Of a stretch of DNA of 64,000 nucleotides, positions 32,447 through 42,421 are shown piece after piece. The notes beneath the pieces were generated by a model, which saw nothing but the letters and a program-made list of their open reading frames with translations, was not told the origin of the DNA and made no database searches. Origin of the DNA: CAVYXZ01 sp963772595 (GTDB lineage: Bacteria; Chloroflexota; Anaerolineae; Aggregatilineales; Phototrophicaceae); NCBI GenBank assembly GCA_963772595.1, contig CAVYXZ010000013.1, positions 1 to 64,000 on the forward strand, written 5' to 3'. A program made the translations under genes and the position numbers. How positions within the stretch are numbered: position 1 is the first letter of the stretch; every line of letters begins with the position of its first letter.

Positions 32447-33820
32447 TCATTTGGAATTATCTCGGAGAACTTCGTGTGATTTGAATAGCAAAGCGATACT
32501 TACCCGCGCCCATGCTGGCGTAAGGTTCGCCGTCCAGTACCAGACCAGCGTCAGGTCCGCCGCCTGCTCTGGCAGCAGGTCGAAGGGCTGCATTCCTTCT
32601 GCCGGGATGCGCGGGCCGGGTGGATTGGGCGCGTAGCCCAGCGCCAGCCAGATGTCGTCGGGCGTGAAGCGCTGGCTCACTGTGCCGCCGTTGTAGATGC
32701 GCAGCCGGGCGGTCAGGCGGCCCGGTGTGGTCGCTATGGAGATCACCTGCACGTCCACATCAGCGAAGGGAACAGGCGTCGCGGTGGCGGTGGGTGTCGG
32801 CAGCGGCTCCGGCGTGGTCTGGCTGCTGGCGAAGGAGATCAGTTCGTCGATGCGGCCCAACTCCTGCTCTGGCGGATAGGTCGCCGTGACCAGCGTGCGC
32901 GTGGCGCTGGGCAAGCCATCGGCATCGGTCTCGCCGATCAACAGCAGCACCAGTCCCGGCCCGACCTGGCGGAAGATGTCGCTGTCGCTGCGCCGCACCT
33001 GCGTCCGGGCGGCGAATTCGTAGCGCAGGATCGCGCCGGTGTTCATCGTCAGGCTGAAGCGCGCGCCCTCGGCCATCGACGCGAACCAGGCGGCGTTGTC
33101 CACCGACCAGGGGATGCCGATCACCGGGCGCACCGACATGCCGTTGATGAAGGAGGCGATGTCGGGGTTGGGGTCGTAATGCCACTGCGCGGCGCGCACC
33201 TCCCGGCGCTGCACCACCCAGACACGCGGCGGACCGCCATCCGGCAGGATCACCTGCAAATTGACCGGATAGGCGACGGCGCGCTCCGGGTCGCCGCCTT
33301 CGATCACGTCGTCCTGGGCTTCCAGCGCCAGCGGCGTCGGCGTCGGGCTGACCTCCGGGGTCGGGGTGTGGGAGGCTTGCGGCGTGACATCGACCGCGCT
33401 TCCGGCTGATCCGCTCCCGCTGAGCATCCGCAGCAGCATGAAACCGGCCAGCATGACCGCCAGCACGCCAAAGACCAGCACGGTTTTGGGCGGGGATTTC
33501 GAGGCTGTCGCGGTAGCTGTGTCCGCCTCATCGAGCGAGTCGTCTTCCCTGGCAGCTTCCTGCACCCGCGCGGGGGTCCGTGCCCAGCGTGTGCCCACCG
33601 GGACCAGGGCCGTGTCTTCGTAGCGCCGCAGCAGTTCGGCGGCGACCTGCTGTTCCAGCGCATCGGAGCCGAGCGCGCCCGCATTGCGCACCTCGCGGTC
33701 ATAGGCCGTGCGGTAGGCTTTCTGGCGCTCGGTGGGGACCAACTCCCAGAGCGCCTGAAGTTCCTCCAGCGACAGCGCTTTGAGTTCATCGACGCTGTGG
33801 TAGCCGGGCTGCTCGCTCAT
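32447..33820 (-). CDS. Single-pass membrane protein of the conjugation module
   Basis: An intact 457-residue protein. Residues 1-110 are cytoplasmic and charged (SLEELQALWELVPTERQKAY), one membrane helix (about 118-138, TVLVFGVLAVMLAGFMLLRM) is followed by a Pro/Thr linker (PQASHTPTPEVSPTPTPLA) and an exported domain with two parts, the second again joined by a PTPTATATP linker. ATG 33820 overlaps the VirB6-like stop by ATGA. Topology (short cytoplasmic part, one helix, long external part) is like VirB8/TcpC-type channel proteins, but no sequence signature supports that name. Confidence 0.7.
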   Translation of the reverse strand: MSEQPGYHSVDELKALSLEELQALWELVPTERQKAYRTAYDREVRNAGALGSDALEQQVAAELLRRYEDTALVPVGTRWARTPARVQEAAREDDSLDEADTATATASKSPPKTVLVFGVLAVMLAGFMLLRMLSGSGSAGSAVDVTPQASHTPTPEVSPTPTPLALEAQDDVIEGGDPERAVAYPVNLQVILPDGGPPRVWVVQRREVRAAQWHYDPNPDIASFINGMSVRPVIGIPWSVDNAAWFASMAEGARFSLTMNTGAILRYEFAARTQVRRSDSDIFRQVGPGLVLLLIGETDADGLPSATRTLVTATYPPEQELGRIDELISFASSQTTPEPLPTPTATATPVPFADVDVQVISIATTPGRLTARLRIYNGGTVSQRFTPDDIWLALGYAPNPPGPRIPAEGMQPFDLLPEQAADLTLVWYWTANLTPAWARVSIALLFKSHEVLRDNSK

Positions 33821-36430
33821 TCGCCGCCTCCGATCACACTGCCGCTGCCGCTCAGGGCCGACTGCTCCTTCAGCGCCGTTTCGTAGCTGTCATCCGTGCC
33901 GGTATCGACGTTGACCGTGACCTCTGGCTCGACGGTCACGTCCGGTTCCACCGACACCTGCATCGCGCCAAAGGCGGTGATCTCCTGCGGCAGCATCTGC
34001 GCTGAGTGTTCCAGCCGATCCACCTCGTCGCGTGCCCGGACCCAGGACAGGCCCTGCGTGGTCTGGACCTGCTTGTCGAGTGTTTCGCGGGTTTCCTGGT
34101 TCATGCGGCCTTCCGGCGACGCCTGCACTTCACGGATGACCCGCTCGGTCTGCTGCGGGGTCAGACCCAGGCGCAGTGCCTGGTCAGCGAAGAGGCCGAA
34201 ACGGGCCAGATCGCGCTGCACAGGCGGATGGTCAGGCTGCGGCGTGACGCCCATGACCTCGGCCATACGGTTCGCTACTGTCAGATGATCGACGCCTTCA
34301 GCTTGCGATTTGCCATCTTGCTCTCGCTCCTGACGCTCGCGCGCGACCACGTCACCCATGACGCTGGCGACATCGGCGCTGCCGGAGACGCGAAGCTGGC
34401 CGACCAGCAGCTGCATCTGCGCGGCGCGCATGAGCATGTCGGCGGTGGCTTCGAGCCGCGCGGCGACCTGTCCCATGCGGCTGCTGTCCTGCTCTTTGTC
34501 CTCAGACAGCATGGATCCCAGCGGCGATTGCAGGCCGGTATTGGCGCGCATCGTCTCCGAGAGATGCTGCTCCATCTCCTCGCCCTGCATCTCAGCGGCG
34601 TAATCGCTGCGCTGCTGGCGGCGTTCGGCCTGGAGATCATCGTCATCATCCACTGGCTGGACCTGAGCTACTGGCGTAAACATGCCCATGCGCCGGCGAC
34701 GGCCTGCGGTAAAGGGCAGCATCTCGCCGTCTTCGCCTTCGATGAAGTCAGGATCGCCCACAGATCGGCGTCGCGGGCCTGCGCCGCGCGGCGTGGCCCA
34801 GCGTTCCAATCCTTCGCCGACTGCCGGGACCAGCATCGGGCGGTTGAGAACCCGACCTTCAGCGTCATAAGCGGCATTGTCCGGGTCCCGGTCGGTCAGC
34901 AGCGCTGTGCCGAGCATGGGACCAGCGACTCGGCCCACACCAGGGACATGCCGTGCCACCTGCCGGGTGATGCTGCCCTCGCTGAACTGCTCCGCCGCTT
35001 CGCCCAGTGAGGTGTTGCGCACGCCAGGGAGATAGGCCAGTGTGCGGGCCGCGCCGCTGAGGGTGCGTGATCCGCCGAAAGAGATGCCTGCCGCCTGCGC
35101 CGGAGTCGCGCCCTGGTTGAGCGCCGTCATTCCGGCCAGCGCGTTCGATCCCATGCTTAAGGCAGAAGCGCCTAAGCGCTGCGCCTGCGGTCGCGGCCAC
35201 CGCCGCACCTGCTCCGGCAGCGATAGTGGCCTGACCGGGAGAGATCAGCGTGCCACCGGTGACCTGGCCCATCGCATTGAAGAGCCGGTTGAAGCTGTTC
35301 CAGACCGCTTTCACGCCCGACCAGAGGGCGATCAGCATGAAGACCAGGCAGACCAGGCCGATGCCCAGCACGACCATGCCGTTGCCGCTGGCCGCGCCTG
35401 CCAGGAAGAGCGCGACCACCAGCGCCTGGATCAGGGCGATAATCACCGTCTGCACCAGCAGTTCGATCCACTGGTTGATGACCGCCTGGGCGATGACCTC
35501 GGTGCGCTTGAAGAAGGCGAAGAGGATGGCGATGGCGAAGGAGATGAAGGTCAGGCCCTGGGCAATCGTGATGAGCAGGTAGACGAGCTGCTCGACGATG
35601 CCAAACAGCACCAGCGGCCAGGCGGTCAGCATCCGCCCCTGCGAGGACGAAGCCATATTGATCGAGGCGGCGCGTTCCATATCGTCCATCGTGTCGAAGT
35701 TCAGCAGCGGCGAGGTGGCCGCATCAAAATAGGAGCCGTCCATGAACCATTCCTGCGGGACCTGACTGACGTATTCGCCCGTGAGCGGGTTGAGCAGATG
35801 CGTCGGGCAGCCCGGCGAATAGACCGGCTGCGGATAGCCCATCACGTCGGGGCCATCGGCGCGCAGGTAGGCCAGCGCCACATCCATGCCGTCAATCCCA
35901 CTGCCGCCGGTCGCGCCGGGCAGGTAGACGCCGAGGTTGTCGCAGAGCGGCCCGATGTCCAGATCGGGACTTTCCACCTGATTGAGCGAATTGAACGTGC
36001 CGCCGACATTGGCCTGCATCCCTTGAAAAGCGCTGAGATAGAAGGCTTCGCCGATGGTGACGCGGAAATCGTTCATGCCCGCATACAGCGACGGCCCCAG
36101 CGTGAAGAAGAGCGCCCCGGCGACGTACCAGGTGATGGCGCTGCGCGGCTGCACCACGTCCAGCCGGACGAAGGCGGCCAGCAGGTAGGTCATGCCCAGC
36201 ACCAGCATGGCGACGACGAAGGCCAGGGTGACGGCGACGTTCAGGCTGTTGTTGGTCTGGGCGATGAGCGGCGTGAAGACGTTGGCGGCCAGCCAGCCGT
36301 TGATGAGTTCGATGGTGTAGCCCATCATGATGAAGCCGCGCAGCAGGCTCCAGTGCAGCCCGGCGATGCTGAGCAAGAGGTTGTAGTAAAAGGTGTCGAT
36401 CTGGACCCGCAGGCCGCCGAGAATATCCAT
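33817..36430 (-). CDS. VirB6/TrbL-like polytopic conjugation protein with long tail
   Basis: About 870 residues, one frame change near 35185 (AAVAATAGAA, then QRLGASALSMGSN). The N-terminal half has several membrane helices (AVTLAFVVAMLVLGMTYLLA, LVLFGIVEQLVYLLITIA, FISFAIAILFAFF, VVLGIGLVCLVFMLIALW) as in VirB6/TrbL; between helices 3 and 4 there is a 130-residue external loop with two Cys (PLCDNLG, SPGCPTHL). The C-terminal half is hydrophilic with DDDDD and Q/E-rich helical parts. ATG 36430 lies 17 bases after the stop of the upstream gene. Confidence 0.7.
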
Positions 36431-36447
36431 GTATGTGCCTCCTGTTG

Positions 36448-37140
36448 CTAATCCGCGACGTCGCCGGAGCAGTAGGGATTGTCCTGGTTGGTCCAGGTGA
36501 TGACACTGCTGCCTTCGGTCACGGTTGGGTCGAGCGTGAAGGTGAAACGTCGGGCAGTCCCAGCTGGCGCGTAGGCCGCAAAGCGGAAGGTCCGGGTCTG
36601 GCCGGATGCGAGTGTGTAGACCTCGTTGTCAATCGTCAGCCCGGCTTCGTCCGCCGCAGCCTGCGTCGATCCCCATGTGCCGGAGACGACTCCTGCGGTG
36701 GTGTTGACCTCGCTCAGGTAAAGCTGAAGAGCAGGAAATACTTCATAGTCCTGGCTGCCTACATTTCTGACCTGCAACTGCCAGGCGTAGATGCGACGTG
36801 GCATACCGTTCGCGTCCGGTGAAGCGGGATAGCTGCTCACGTTCTGTAACCTGAAGCGCACGCGCTGAGCAGCGCCGGGACTGCCGACGAACACGGCATC
36901 GCCCCGGTAGAAATCCTGCGGCGGTGTGATGACGTAGGGCGTCGCGGGTGGTGGCAGCGGCGTGCCAGGTGTCACCACTGGCGGTATGTCTGTCGGACAG
37001 GTGTAGGACGGAAGACCGGTCAGGGCCGTTCCCACACAGGCCAGCACCGCGAAGATCATGAACACTGGCAGCGCCAGGACGTAGATGGAGCGCAGCAGCA
37101 TGGCTCGTTTCACCTGTTCAAAGCTCAGTTCCTGGTTCAC
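36448..37140 (-). CDS. Membrane-anchored exported protein of the conjugation module
   Basis: 230 residues. A short cytoplasmic N-terminus (NQELSFEQVKRAMLLR) precedes one membrane helix (SIYVLALPVFMIFAVLACVG) and a Pro/Thr spacer (VVTPGTPLPPPATPYVI), then an Ig-like beta domain (RRIYAWQLQVRNVGSQDYEV, GQTRTFRFAAYAPAG). GTG 37140 has AGGAG 7 bases upstream. Shares the helix-spacer-beta domain plan with the genes on either side, suggesting a set of cell-surface components. Family not recognised. Confidence 0.65.
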   Translation of the reverse strand: MNQELSFEQVKRAMLLRSIYVLALPVFMIFAVLACVGTALTGLPSYTCPTDIPPVVTPGTPLPPPATPYVITPPQDFYRGDAVFVGSPGAAQRVRFRLQNVSSYPASPDANGMPRRIYAWQLQVRNVGSQDYEVFPALQLYLSEVNTTAGVVSGTWGSTQAAADEAGLTIDNEVYTLASGQTRTFRFAAYAPAGTARRFTFTLDPTVTEGSSVITWTNQDNPYCSGDVAD

Positions 37141-37155
37141 TGTTTGTCTCCTCTA

Positions 37156-38387
37156 CTAAGGAATCAATCCCGGTTGGTTGCCCGGTTCCAGCAGCAGTGT
37201 GAAGCTCGCCTGACCGCCGCTACGCCCCTGCGATACCTCCCAGACCTTGCCGAAATAGGGCACGACGACACGGGCCTGAACTGAGGTGGTGATCTCCAGT
37301 TCGGCAAAGCCCTGCACGTCGGTGAATGCCTGCGAGATCACCCGGTTTGTACCGACTTCGACCAGCCGCACCGAGATGCCGCGCACGCCTTCGGCGGGAT
37401 CGACGGCCCGGTTGCCGTTCTCGTCATAGGCGATGACGACAGAGACGGTTAGCTCTGCTGGGGCGTTGGGCGTGATCGTTGGCAGCACGGTGGGCGGCCC
37501 GGCGACCAGTTCAATGGCAGCAGCAGGCTGTGGCTTCAGGTGTCGGCGTGTTGGTGATGGCAGGCGGCGGCAGGATGAGCGTGTTCGCGCTGCCCCGGTA
37601 GACCTGAATCGCGTCCAGGCCGATCACGTAGCCGTCGCTGGCGTTGTTCTTGTGCTGGGCATTGCGGAGTATGAGCGTGTGCATCCCCGAACCGACGAAG
37701 TAGACCTGTGTGCCGGGAAAGCTGAGGTCCGGCGCGTAGGCATCCACGGTGTCGATGACCACGCCATCGACAATCACATCGAACATGCCCATGTTGCGGG
37801 CGGCGACGTAGCGGATACGCAGGCCCTCACCCTCGAAGACAAACTCGCATGGTCTCTTGAGGATTGGTCGCCCGGTGATACTGTCCTTTGCTCGCGCCAT
37901 GAGCCAGACCGCAGTTCCCAGTAGGTCGGCGCGTACTGCACCAGCGGGATGATCCGATTCAAAGCTGTACCAACCTTCATAAGGCGGCGGTTGGTTCGTT
38001 GCATCCGGCAGCGGTTCCTCCGGCTGCGGCGGCGCAGGCAGCAGATTGGTTCCCGGCGGAAAAGGAGTCAACGATGGCGGCACGATAAACGTCGGGCATG
38101 ATCGCGCTGATCTCCACCACCCGAGTTGCCAACGTGGGCGTGGTCGTCGCTGTAAGCGTTACCGTTGCCGTTGGGGTGTGTGACGGCGTTGCGGTTATGG
38201 TCAGCGTCGGCGTATCGGATGGCGTCGATGTTTCTGTAGGCGTGGACGTGGACGTGAGCGAGGGCAACATGGCAACGGTCGGGAGTGCCTGGAACGCCTG
38301 TATTTCTCGATGAATCACAAGCAGCGCGCCAGGAACTAGCCCTGCAATCACTGCAAATATCATGATGAATAGCGTTCGTTTCCGCAT
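37156..38387 (-). CDS. Mucin-like anchored surface protein of the conjugation module, frameshifted
   Basis: About 405 residues over frame changes near 38080 and 37530, with a possible compensating pair near 37950 and 37870. N-terminal membrane anchor (RTLFIMIFAVIAGLVPGALL), a Ser/Thr/Pro-rich stalk (STSTPTETSTPSDTPT and similar, about 50 residues), then a beta-rich domain resembling carbohydrate-binding jelly rolls (MFDVIVDGVVIDTVDAY, GLDAIQVYRG), and a C-terminal SdrD/CNA-B-like domain (YDENGNRAVDPAEGVRGI). Likely a cell-surface adhesin or mating-pair contact protein. First gene of the conjugation operon on this strand. Confidence 0.65.
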
Positions 38388-38417
38388 CCGGGACCTTTCC
38401 GCTGAAATCGCGTGGAT

Positions 38418-39062
38418 TTACGGCAGGATAAAACCCTCAGCCGCCGCCCGGCTGATGAGATGTTCATTGGTGACGGCCCCGAAGTCCTGGCGCAGTCGTT
38501 CGCGCACCCAGTAGACTCGGCGCAGCGGGACCTGTAATTGATAGGCAATCTGCCCGATGGGATGCCCCTGCGCCAACAGCCGGAGGACGGTGCGGGCTTC
38601 CTCATCCACGTTCCGGTTCGTCGAGGCGTCGCGGATGGCGACCAGATACTCTGTCATGGCTGTCGGCGAGAGATATGGGCGATTGTCCATGACGGCAAGA
38701 ATGGCCGCTTCCAGGCAGGTCTGGAGTTCGTCGTACTTGCAGAGTACGCTGTCAATCCCACGTGTCAGGAGGTCATGGGTCAGTGCCCCGCTGGGTGTCG
38801 CACACATCAACACGAGCCTGGCGCAGGGAGCGGCTGCACGGAGTTGTTCCATGAGATGCCAGAGATCATGATCGAGGCTGAGACGTTCGTCGAAGATGAC
38901 CACATCGGGCTGATGCTGTTGTGTCAATTGCAGTAACGACGGAGCATCCGGCGCGACCGCATCAACACGGACATCCGGGTTCTGCTCCAGAACGAGCCGG
39001 GCACCGATGAGCAGCAGATCGGTGCAGTCCGCCAGAATGAACTCGTATAGGAAGCGTGGCAA
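38418..39062 (-). CDS. NarL/LuxR-type response regulator 1
   Basis: 214 residues: receiver-like domain with the usual acidic pocket (LADCTD), phosphoacceptor Asp in DVVIFDERL and Lys in VLCKYDE, then an atypical HTH_LuxR (VLRLLAQGHPIGQIAYQLQ, RRVYWVRERLRQDF). Starts with TTG 39062; no ATG fits. No kinase gene is adjacent, so it is an orphan within the ICE. Paralogous to the next regulator, with which it shares the C-terminal TNEHLISRAAAEGFIL / TNEQMVEAAIRRGLL pattern. Confidence 0.75.
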   Translation of the reverse strand: MPRFLYEFILADCTDLLLIGARLVLEQNPDVRVDAVAPDAPSLLQLTQQHQPDVVIFDERLSLDHDLWHLMEQLRAAAPCARLVLMCATPSGALTHDLLTRGIDSVLCKYDELQTCLEAAILAVMDNRPYLSPTAMTEYLVAIRDASTNRNVDEEARTVLRLLAQGHPIGQIAYQLQVPLRRVYWVRERLRQDFGAVTNEHLISRAAAEGFILP

Positions 39063-39118
39063 CAGATCGCATAGACCGACTCCTGATTCGAAGTCAGCCT
39101 ATCACTAACTGGAGGAGG

Positions 39119-39137
39119 CAAATGTCCTATTCAGGAT
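39119..39137. promoter_or_regulatory. Candidate operator between the two NarL regulators
   Basis: CAAATGTCCTATTCAGGAT contains the partial palindrome TCCTATTCAGGA. The first 14 bases recur exactly at 44326-44339 before the recombinase locus. Position about 60 bases upstream of regulator 1 is suitable for regulation. Confidence 0.35.
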
Positions 39138-39169
39138 AATCAGGAAGGCAAAACGAGACATTCTCATGG

Positions 39170-39823
39170 TCAATGTCGGTCAGGCAGGTGCGTATCGGCC
39201 CTCTTTAACAACCCGCGCCGTATCGCCGCCTCTACCATCTGTTCGTTCGTACGCACATCCAGGTACTCTCGCAGTTTTTGGCGGATACGGTAGACAGACC
39301 GGTCTGTGAGGTCCATTCGGGCTGCGATCTCCTGATTGGTATAGCCTTTGGCGATCAAATGAAGAACCTCAAGGTCGCTGCGATTGAGGTCCTTGTTGCG
39401 CGAGCGACCGTAGGGCAGCGCGGAGGCTTGAGGTGAAAGGTAAAGATATCCGGCAGCAGCTGATTTGATTCCCGCGACCAGGGTATCTTCGAGTTGATCT
39501 TCCTTGTAGATGAAACCCGACACGCCCGCATGAATCAGGCGCTGGACGTAATGTTCGCTGAGCAGGTCACTCAGGATGATGATTTGCAGCGTGGGCTGGA
39601 TATTGTTCAGCTCCGTAATTGCCTGGATGGGGGATAAATATCCTGGCAGCATGTCGTCAAGCAGCAAGACTTTGACGCGATTCTTCTTTAAGTACTCTTC
39701 GCCTTCAAAGAGTGTCGTGCAGACATGAACGACTTCAATGGATCCGGTGTCATGAATGAGCATCTGGATACCATTGCGGATGAGATCGTTGGTGGACACG
39801 ATAACCAGCTTGATAAACTGCAT
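39170..39823 (-). CDS. NarL/LuxR-type response regulator 2
   Basis: About 217 residues from ATG 39823 (the frame is open to 39829 but with TTG only; GAAGGGA lies upstream of the ATG). Receiver domain with phosphoacceptor Asp in VLLLDDMLPGY and Lys in GFIYKEDQ, and a clear HTH_LuxR domain (LEVLHLIAKGYTNQEIAARM, VYRIRQKLREYL). The first acidic pocket is reduced to a single Asp (VSTND). Transcribed from a consensus promoter in the 170-base divergent region it shares with the XRE genes. Confidence 0.85.
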   Translation of the reverse strand: MQFIKLVIVSTNDLIRNGIQMLIHDTGSIEVVHVCTTLFEGEEYLKKNRVKVLLLDDMLPGYLSPIQAITELNNIQPTLQIIILSDLLSEHYVQRLIHAGVSGFIYKEDQLEDTLVAGIKSAAAGYLYLSPQASALPYGRSRNKDLNRSDLEVLHLIAKGYTNQEIAARMDLTDRSVYRIRQKLREYLDVRTNEQMVEAAIRRGLLKRADTHLPDRH

Positions 39824-39939
39824 GAGCAAATCCCTTCACCCTCTTCCCTCGACGACGCTGCTGCGTCCCATACATGCACGGACTGCGTTATAATGCAATC
39901 TGATTTGAGAGATAATCAGTCGGACATCAATCCAGCTTA

Positions 39940-39982
39940 ATTATAGAGAAATTGGACAATATGTCAAAATATTTGGTATACT
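39940..39982. promoter_or_regulatory. Overlapping divergent promoters with a palindrome between them
   Basis: Minus strand toward regulator 2: -35 TTGACA (39967-39962), 16-base spacer, -10 TATAAT (39945-39940). Plus strand toward the XRE genes: TGGACA (39953-39958) and -10 TATACT (39977-39982), 18-base spacer. The two -35 boxes interlock over the palindrome GACAATATGTC (39955-39965), a natural operator position for an XRE autorepressor acting on both promoters. Confidence 0.6.
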
Positions 39983-40001
39983 AAAGGACAGAGGTGCAAT
40001 G

Positions 40002-40439
40002 ATGGACGATTATCTGCCAGTCTCAGAGCAACTCCGGGTCCTCTTTGAAGAGGTCACGAATCGTGATGGCCGCCCATCCAGCCTGCAAGAGGTCAGCGAT
40101 GCCATTGACGTCAGCGTCGCTACATTAAGCCAGCTTCGCACAGGACGCATAAAGAACCCGCAGCTGCACACCGTACGCGAGATATGCCGTTTCTTTGGAG
40201 TCCCCTTGCGGTTCTTCGAAACAAAGTCCATTCAAGAATGCTACGCTATCCTGGCCGGAGAAACTGTTGAGGCTGCCGAACCTATCAGCGAAATTGCGTT
40301 ACGGGCCAGTCGGCTCTCTGAGAAATCTCAGCAGGACATCCTCATGATGATTGGATGGGTGCAGGCGGCTGAAGCGCAGCGCAAAAACGGACACGATTTG
40401 CCGCCACTCCCGCGTCTGGAAAGCTACGACGAAACCTGA
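40002..40439 (+). CDS. XRE-family transcription regulator 1
   Basis: 145 residues with an XRE helix-turn-helix (SSLQEVSDAIDVSVATLSQL, then NPQLHTVREICRFFGVPLRF) and a helical C-terminus (ALRASRLSEKSQQDILMMIG). The second of two adjacent ATGs (39999 and 40002) gives the better spacing from GAGGTG at 39991. The pattern of regulator plus downstream ImmA/IrrE-like gene is typical of ICE control pairs, here with the metallopeptidase on the opposite strand. It is the likely ligand for the palindrome at 39955. Confidence 0.85.
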   Translation: MDDYLPVSEQLRVLFEEVTNRDGRPSSLQEVSDAIDVSVATLSQLRTGRIKNPQLHTVREICRFFGVPLRFFETKSIQECYAILAGETVEAAEPISEIALRASRLSEKSQQDILMMIGWVQAAEAQRKNGHDLPPLPRLESYDET

Positions 40440-40837
40440 TGCCTCGAGATGAAACGCCTATCGGAATCAGTGAACAGATTGCGATCCTGCTGGATTATGG
40501 CCTTAACGCCAATGGTAACACTCCCGGTTTGCGTGAGGTTGCGGAAGATTGCGGGATCAGCGATCAGACACTCGTAAACCTTGTTCAGGGTAAAGCCACT
40601 AATCCTCGTCTCAAAACACTGCTTGCATTGTGCCGGTACTACCGCATCTCACTGGACTACTTCGCCGCTGAATCTCAAGCCGCTTGCCTGGCATACCTGA
40701 ATACCTATCGACTAAAGAATGCGGCACCGTTGCTTAGCGAAATATCGCAAGCCACAGCCCGATTGTCGCCAAAGGGACAGCGTAACATCCTCGCCATGCT
40801 GGACTGGATGGAAGCGGCGAAGCAGGCGGAGGCTTAG
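40439..40837 (+). CDS. XRE-family transcription regulator 2
   Basis: 132 residues, a paralogue of the preceding gene, with helix-turn-helix GLREVAEDCGISDQTLVNLV and the same C-terminal SPKGQRNILAMLDWMEAA pattern. ATG overlaps the previous stop (TGATG), so both are translated together. Its stop overlaps by 4 bases the stop of the convergent PAP2-like gene. Two tandem XRE paralogues suggest heterodimers or sequential control. Confidence 0.85.
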   Translation: MPRDETPIGISEQIAILLDYGLNANGNTPGLREVAEDCGISDQTLVNLVQGKATNPRLKTLLALCRYYRISLDYFAAESQAACLAYLNTYRLKNAAPLLSEISQATARLSPKGQRNILAMLDWMEAAKQAEA

Positions 40838-41433
40838 CCCATCAGAATTGGAAACACCACCAGCACTGATCCTGCTCCCACCAACAACCCCAGAACGACC
40901 TGAGTCAGCGTGTGGTTCAGCGTCGTAACGCGCGCCCAGATGGTAAGCACGATGATACTTAGCGCCACGACTTGCAGTGGCACACTATCTAGCTTGCCGA
41001 GCATCCAGAGGCCGGTGGCGCATCCGGCGACCACTGCCACATGCGTGGATATCTTGGTCAAGTAGGTGTTAATGGCTAGCTGAAGCGGCAGCCAGACAAT
41101 CAGGGCTGCAACACAGACTCGCAGCGCTTCAGGACTATCCAACAAGATGAGGATGATGAGACAGGCGATCACGCTAAGCCAGACTACGATGTATACCGGC
41201 AGTCGGGTTCTTCGCTGATAGACGTAGCGACTCTGCCGTTCCAGGAGAGCGATCGTGATAAGCCCGGGGATGGTCACAACAGCAGCCACAAGCACGGTCC
41301 ACAGCAGGATTTGGAGCAGGGGCAGATCACTGAGCACTAACACCAGCGTTGGGATGCAAACGACCGCCGGGTGGAAAATGCGGCCAATCAGATAGGCAAA
41401 ACGATTGGAGTTGTCGGGGATTGCGTCTGTCAT
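40834..41433 (-). CDS. PAP2-superfamily-like membrane protein
   Basis: 199 residues, about six membrane helices. The segments THVAVVAGCATGLWML and LNHTLTQVVLGLLVGAGS align with the two conserved blocks of PAP2-type phosphatases (SGH...H and ...NHTxxQVxxG), though the first His-containing SGH motif is reduced to STH. It is the third gene of the operon ImmA-like / MAB_1171c-like / PAP2-like; ATG 41433 overlaps the preceding stop by ATGA. The same three families occur together in actinobacteria. Substrate unknown. Confidence 0.65.
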   Translation of the reverse strand: MTDAIPDNSNRFAYLIGRIFHPAVVCIPTLVLVLSDLPLLQILLWTVLVAAVVTIPGLITIALLERQSRYVYQRRTRLPVYIVVWLSVIACLIILILLDSPEALRVCVAALIVWLPLQLAINTYLTKISTHVAVVAGCATGLWMLGKLDSVPLQVVALSIIVLTIWARVTTLNHTLTQVVLGLLVGAGSVLVVFPILMG

Positions 41434-42412
41434 AAGCGAACTGCCGCCAATGCCCCAACAAGATTACCATAGTCGGGGTTGTCCGTAACGCACTGATGAA
41501 TCCTCGCAAACAAGCCACCGTCGTCATTCATGTCCTGAATCGCTGGATAGCAATCCAGGATTGAGATCACCGTACGATAGATTGCCAGTTCCAGGTCGCC
41601 AGAGCGAGGCAGTATCGCCTTGACTTGCATGGCCGTCAGGATTGTCTCCGGTAGCCTCGGTGACTACGCGCTCCAGTTGCCGCAGCCGGCGGTAGATGTA
41701 AAAACGGTGGAGGAGCAGCAGCTTCATGTACCAGGCATAGGGAACCAGCATCAGGATGAAGAAGAAAACTGCGGGATAAATGAAGGGCTGCAAGACTCTG
41801 GACGCAAGATCAGCATCCCCAAAGTCAAACAGGGTCATGATTGCCGCAGAAATCGGGCCAATTGTGGTGATGGAGAAGAAAATGAAGAACAAAATGATGA
41901 ACGCTTGCTTCAGGCGCATCGTCGGCACCGTTTCTCGCCGCAACATGGCCCATGTGCTGGATAGGAAACGGATCAGGATAAACGTCAACACGACGGCATC
42001 CCGTGCCCCAATGACCACGAACCGCAAATCTTCAAGCGGTACTGGCTCATACAGCGCATAGACAATGAAGCTCAGTAAACCCAAGCTTATGGCAACGGGT
42101 GCCAGCAAATCTAATACAGTGCGCCTTTCGGGATAGCTCCCGGTCTCCCGCAGCATCTGAAGGTATAGGTGGCAGACCCATGATCAAGCATACGTACTTC
42201 AGGTACAGCGCAACTGGTAGATTGCCAAAATGGTGGTCGAGTGATGCTTCAGCAGCCTCACCCCAAAAGCTAAAGGCAAGGATGCTAAGAAAGAATTGCA
42301 GCCAGATGCGCCACTCAGACGAATGAAACACTTTGCCTTTGCGCACAGCGCGAACAAAGGTCACGAAGAAAATCGCCCAGGTAATCAGAATAACGATGTG
42401 TTTCAAGTCCAC
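41430..42412 (-). CDS. MAB_1171c/DUF6545-like polytopic membrane protein, frameshifted
   Basis: About 327 residues after joining frames near 42165 and 41640. Seven or so membrane helices in the first 200 residues (HIVILITWAIFFVTFVRAV, LLAPVAISLGLLSFIVYALY, AFIILFFIFFSITTIG, LQPFIYPAVFFFILMLVPY) followed by a cytoplasmic helix pair (LHRFYIYRRLRQLERVVTEA) and a soluble tail (ELAIYRTVISILDCYPAIQD). Topology, length and the neighbouring ImmA/IrrE-like gene fit the MAB_1171c (DUF6545) family, whose function is unknown. Nine bases separate it from the upstream ImmA-like stop. Confidence 0.65.
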
Positions 42413-42421
42413 GAGACTCCC

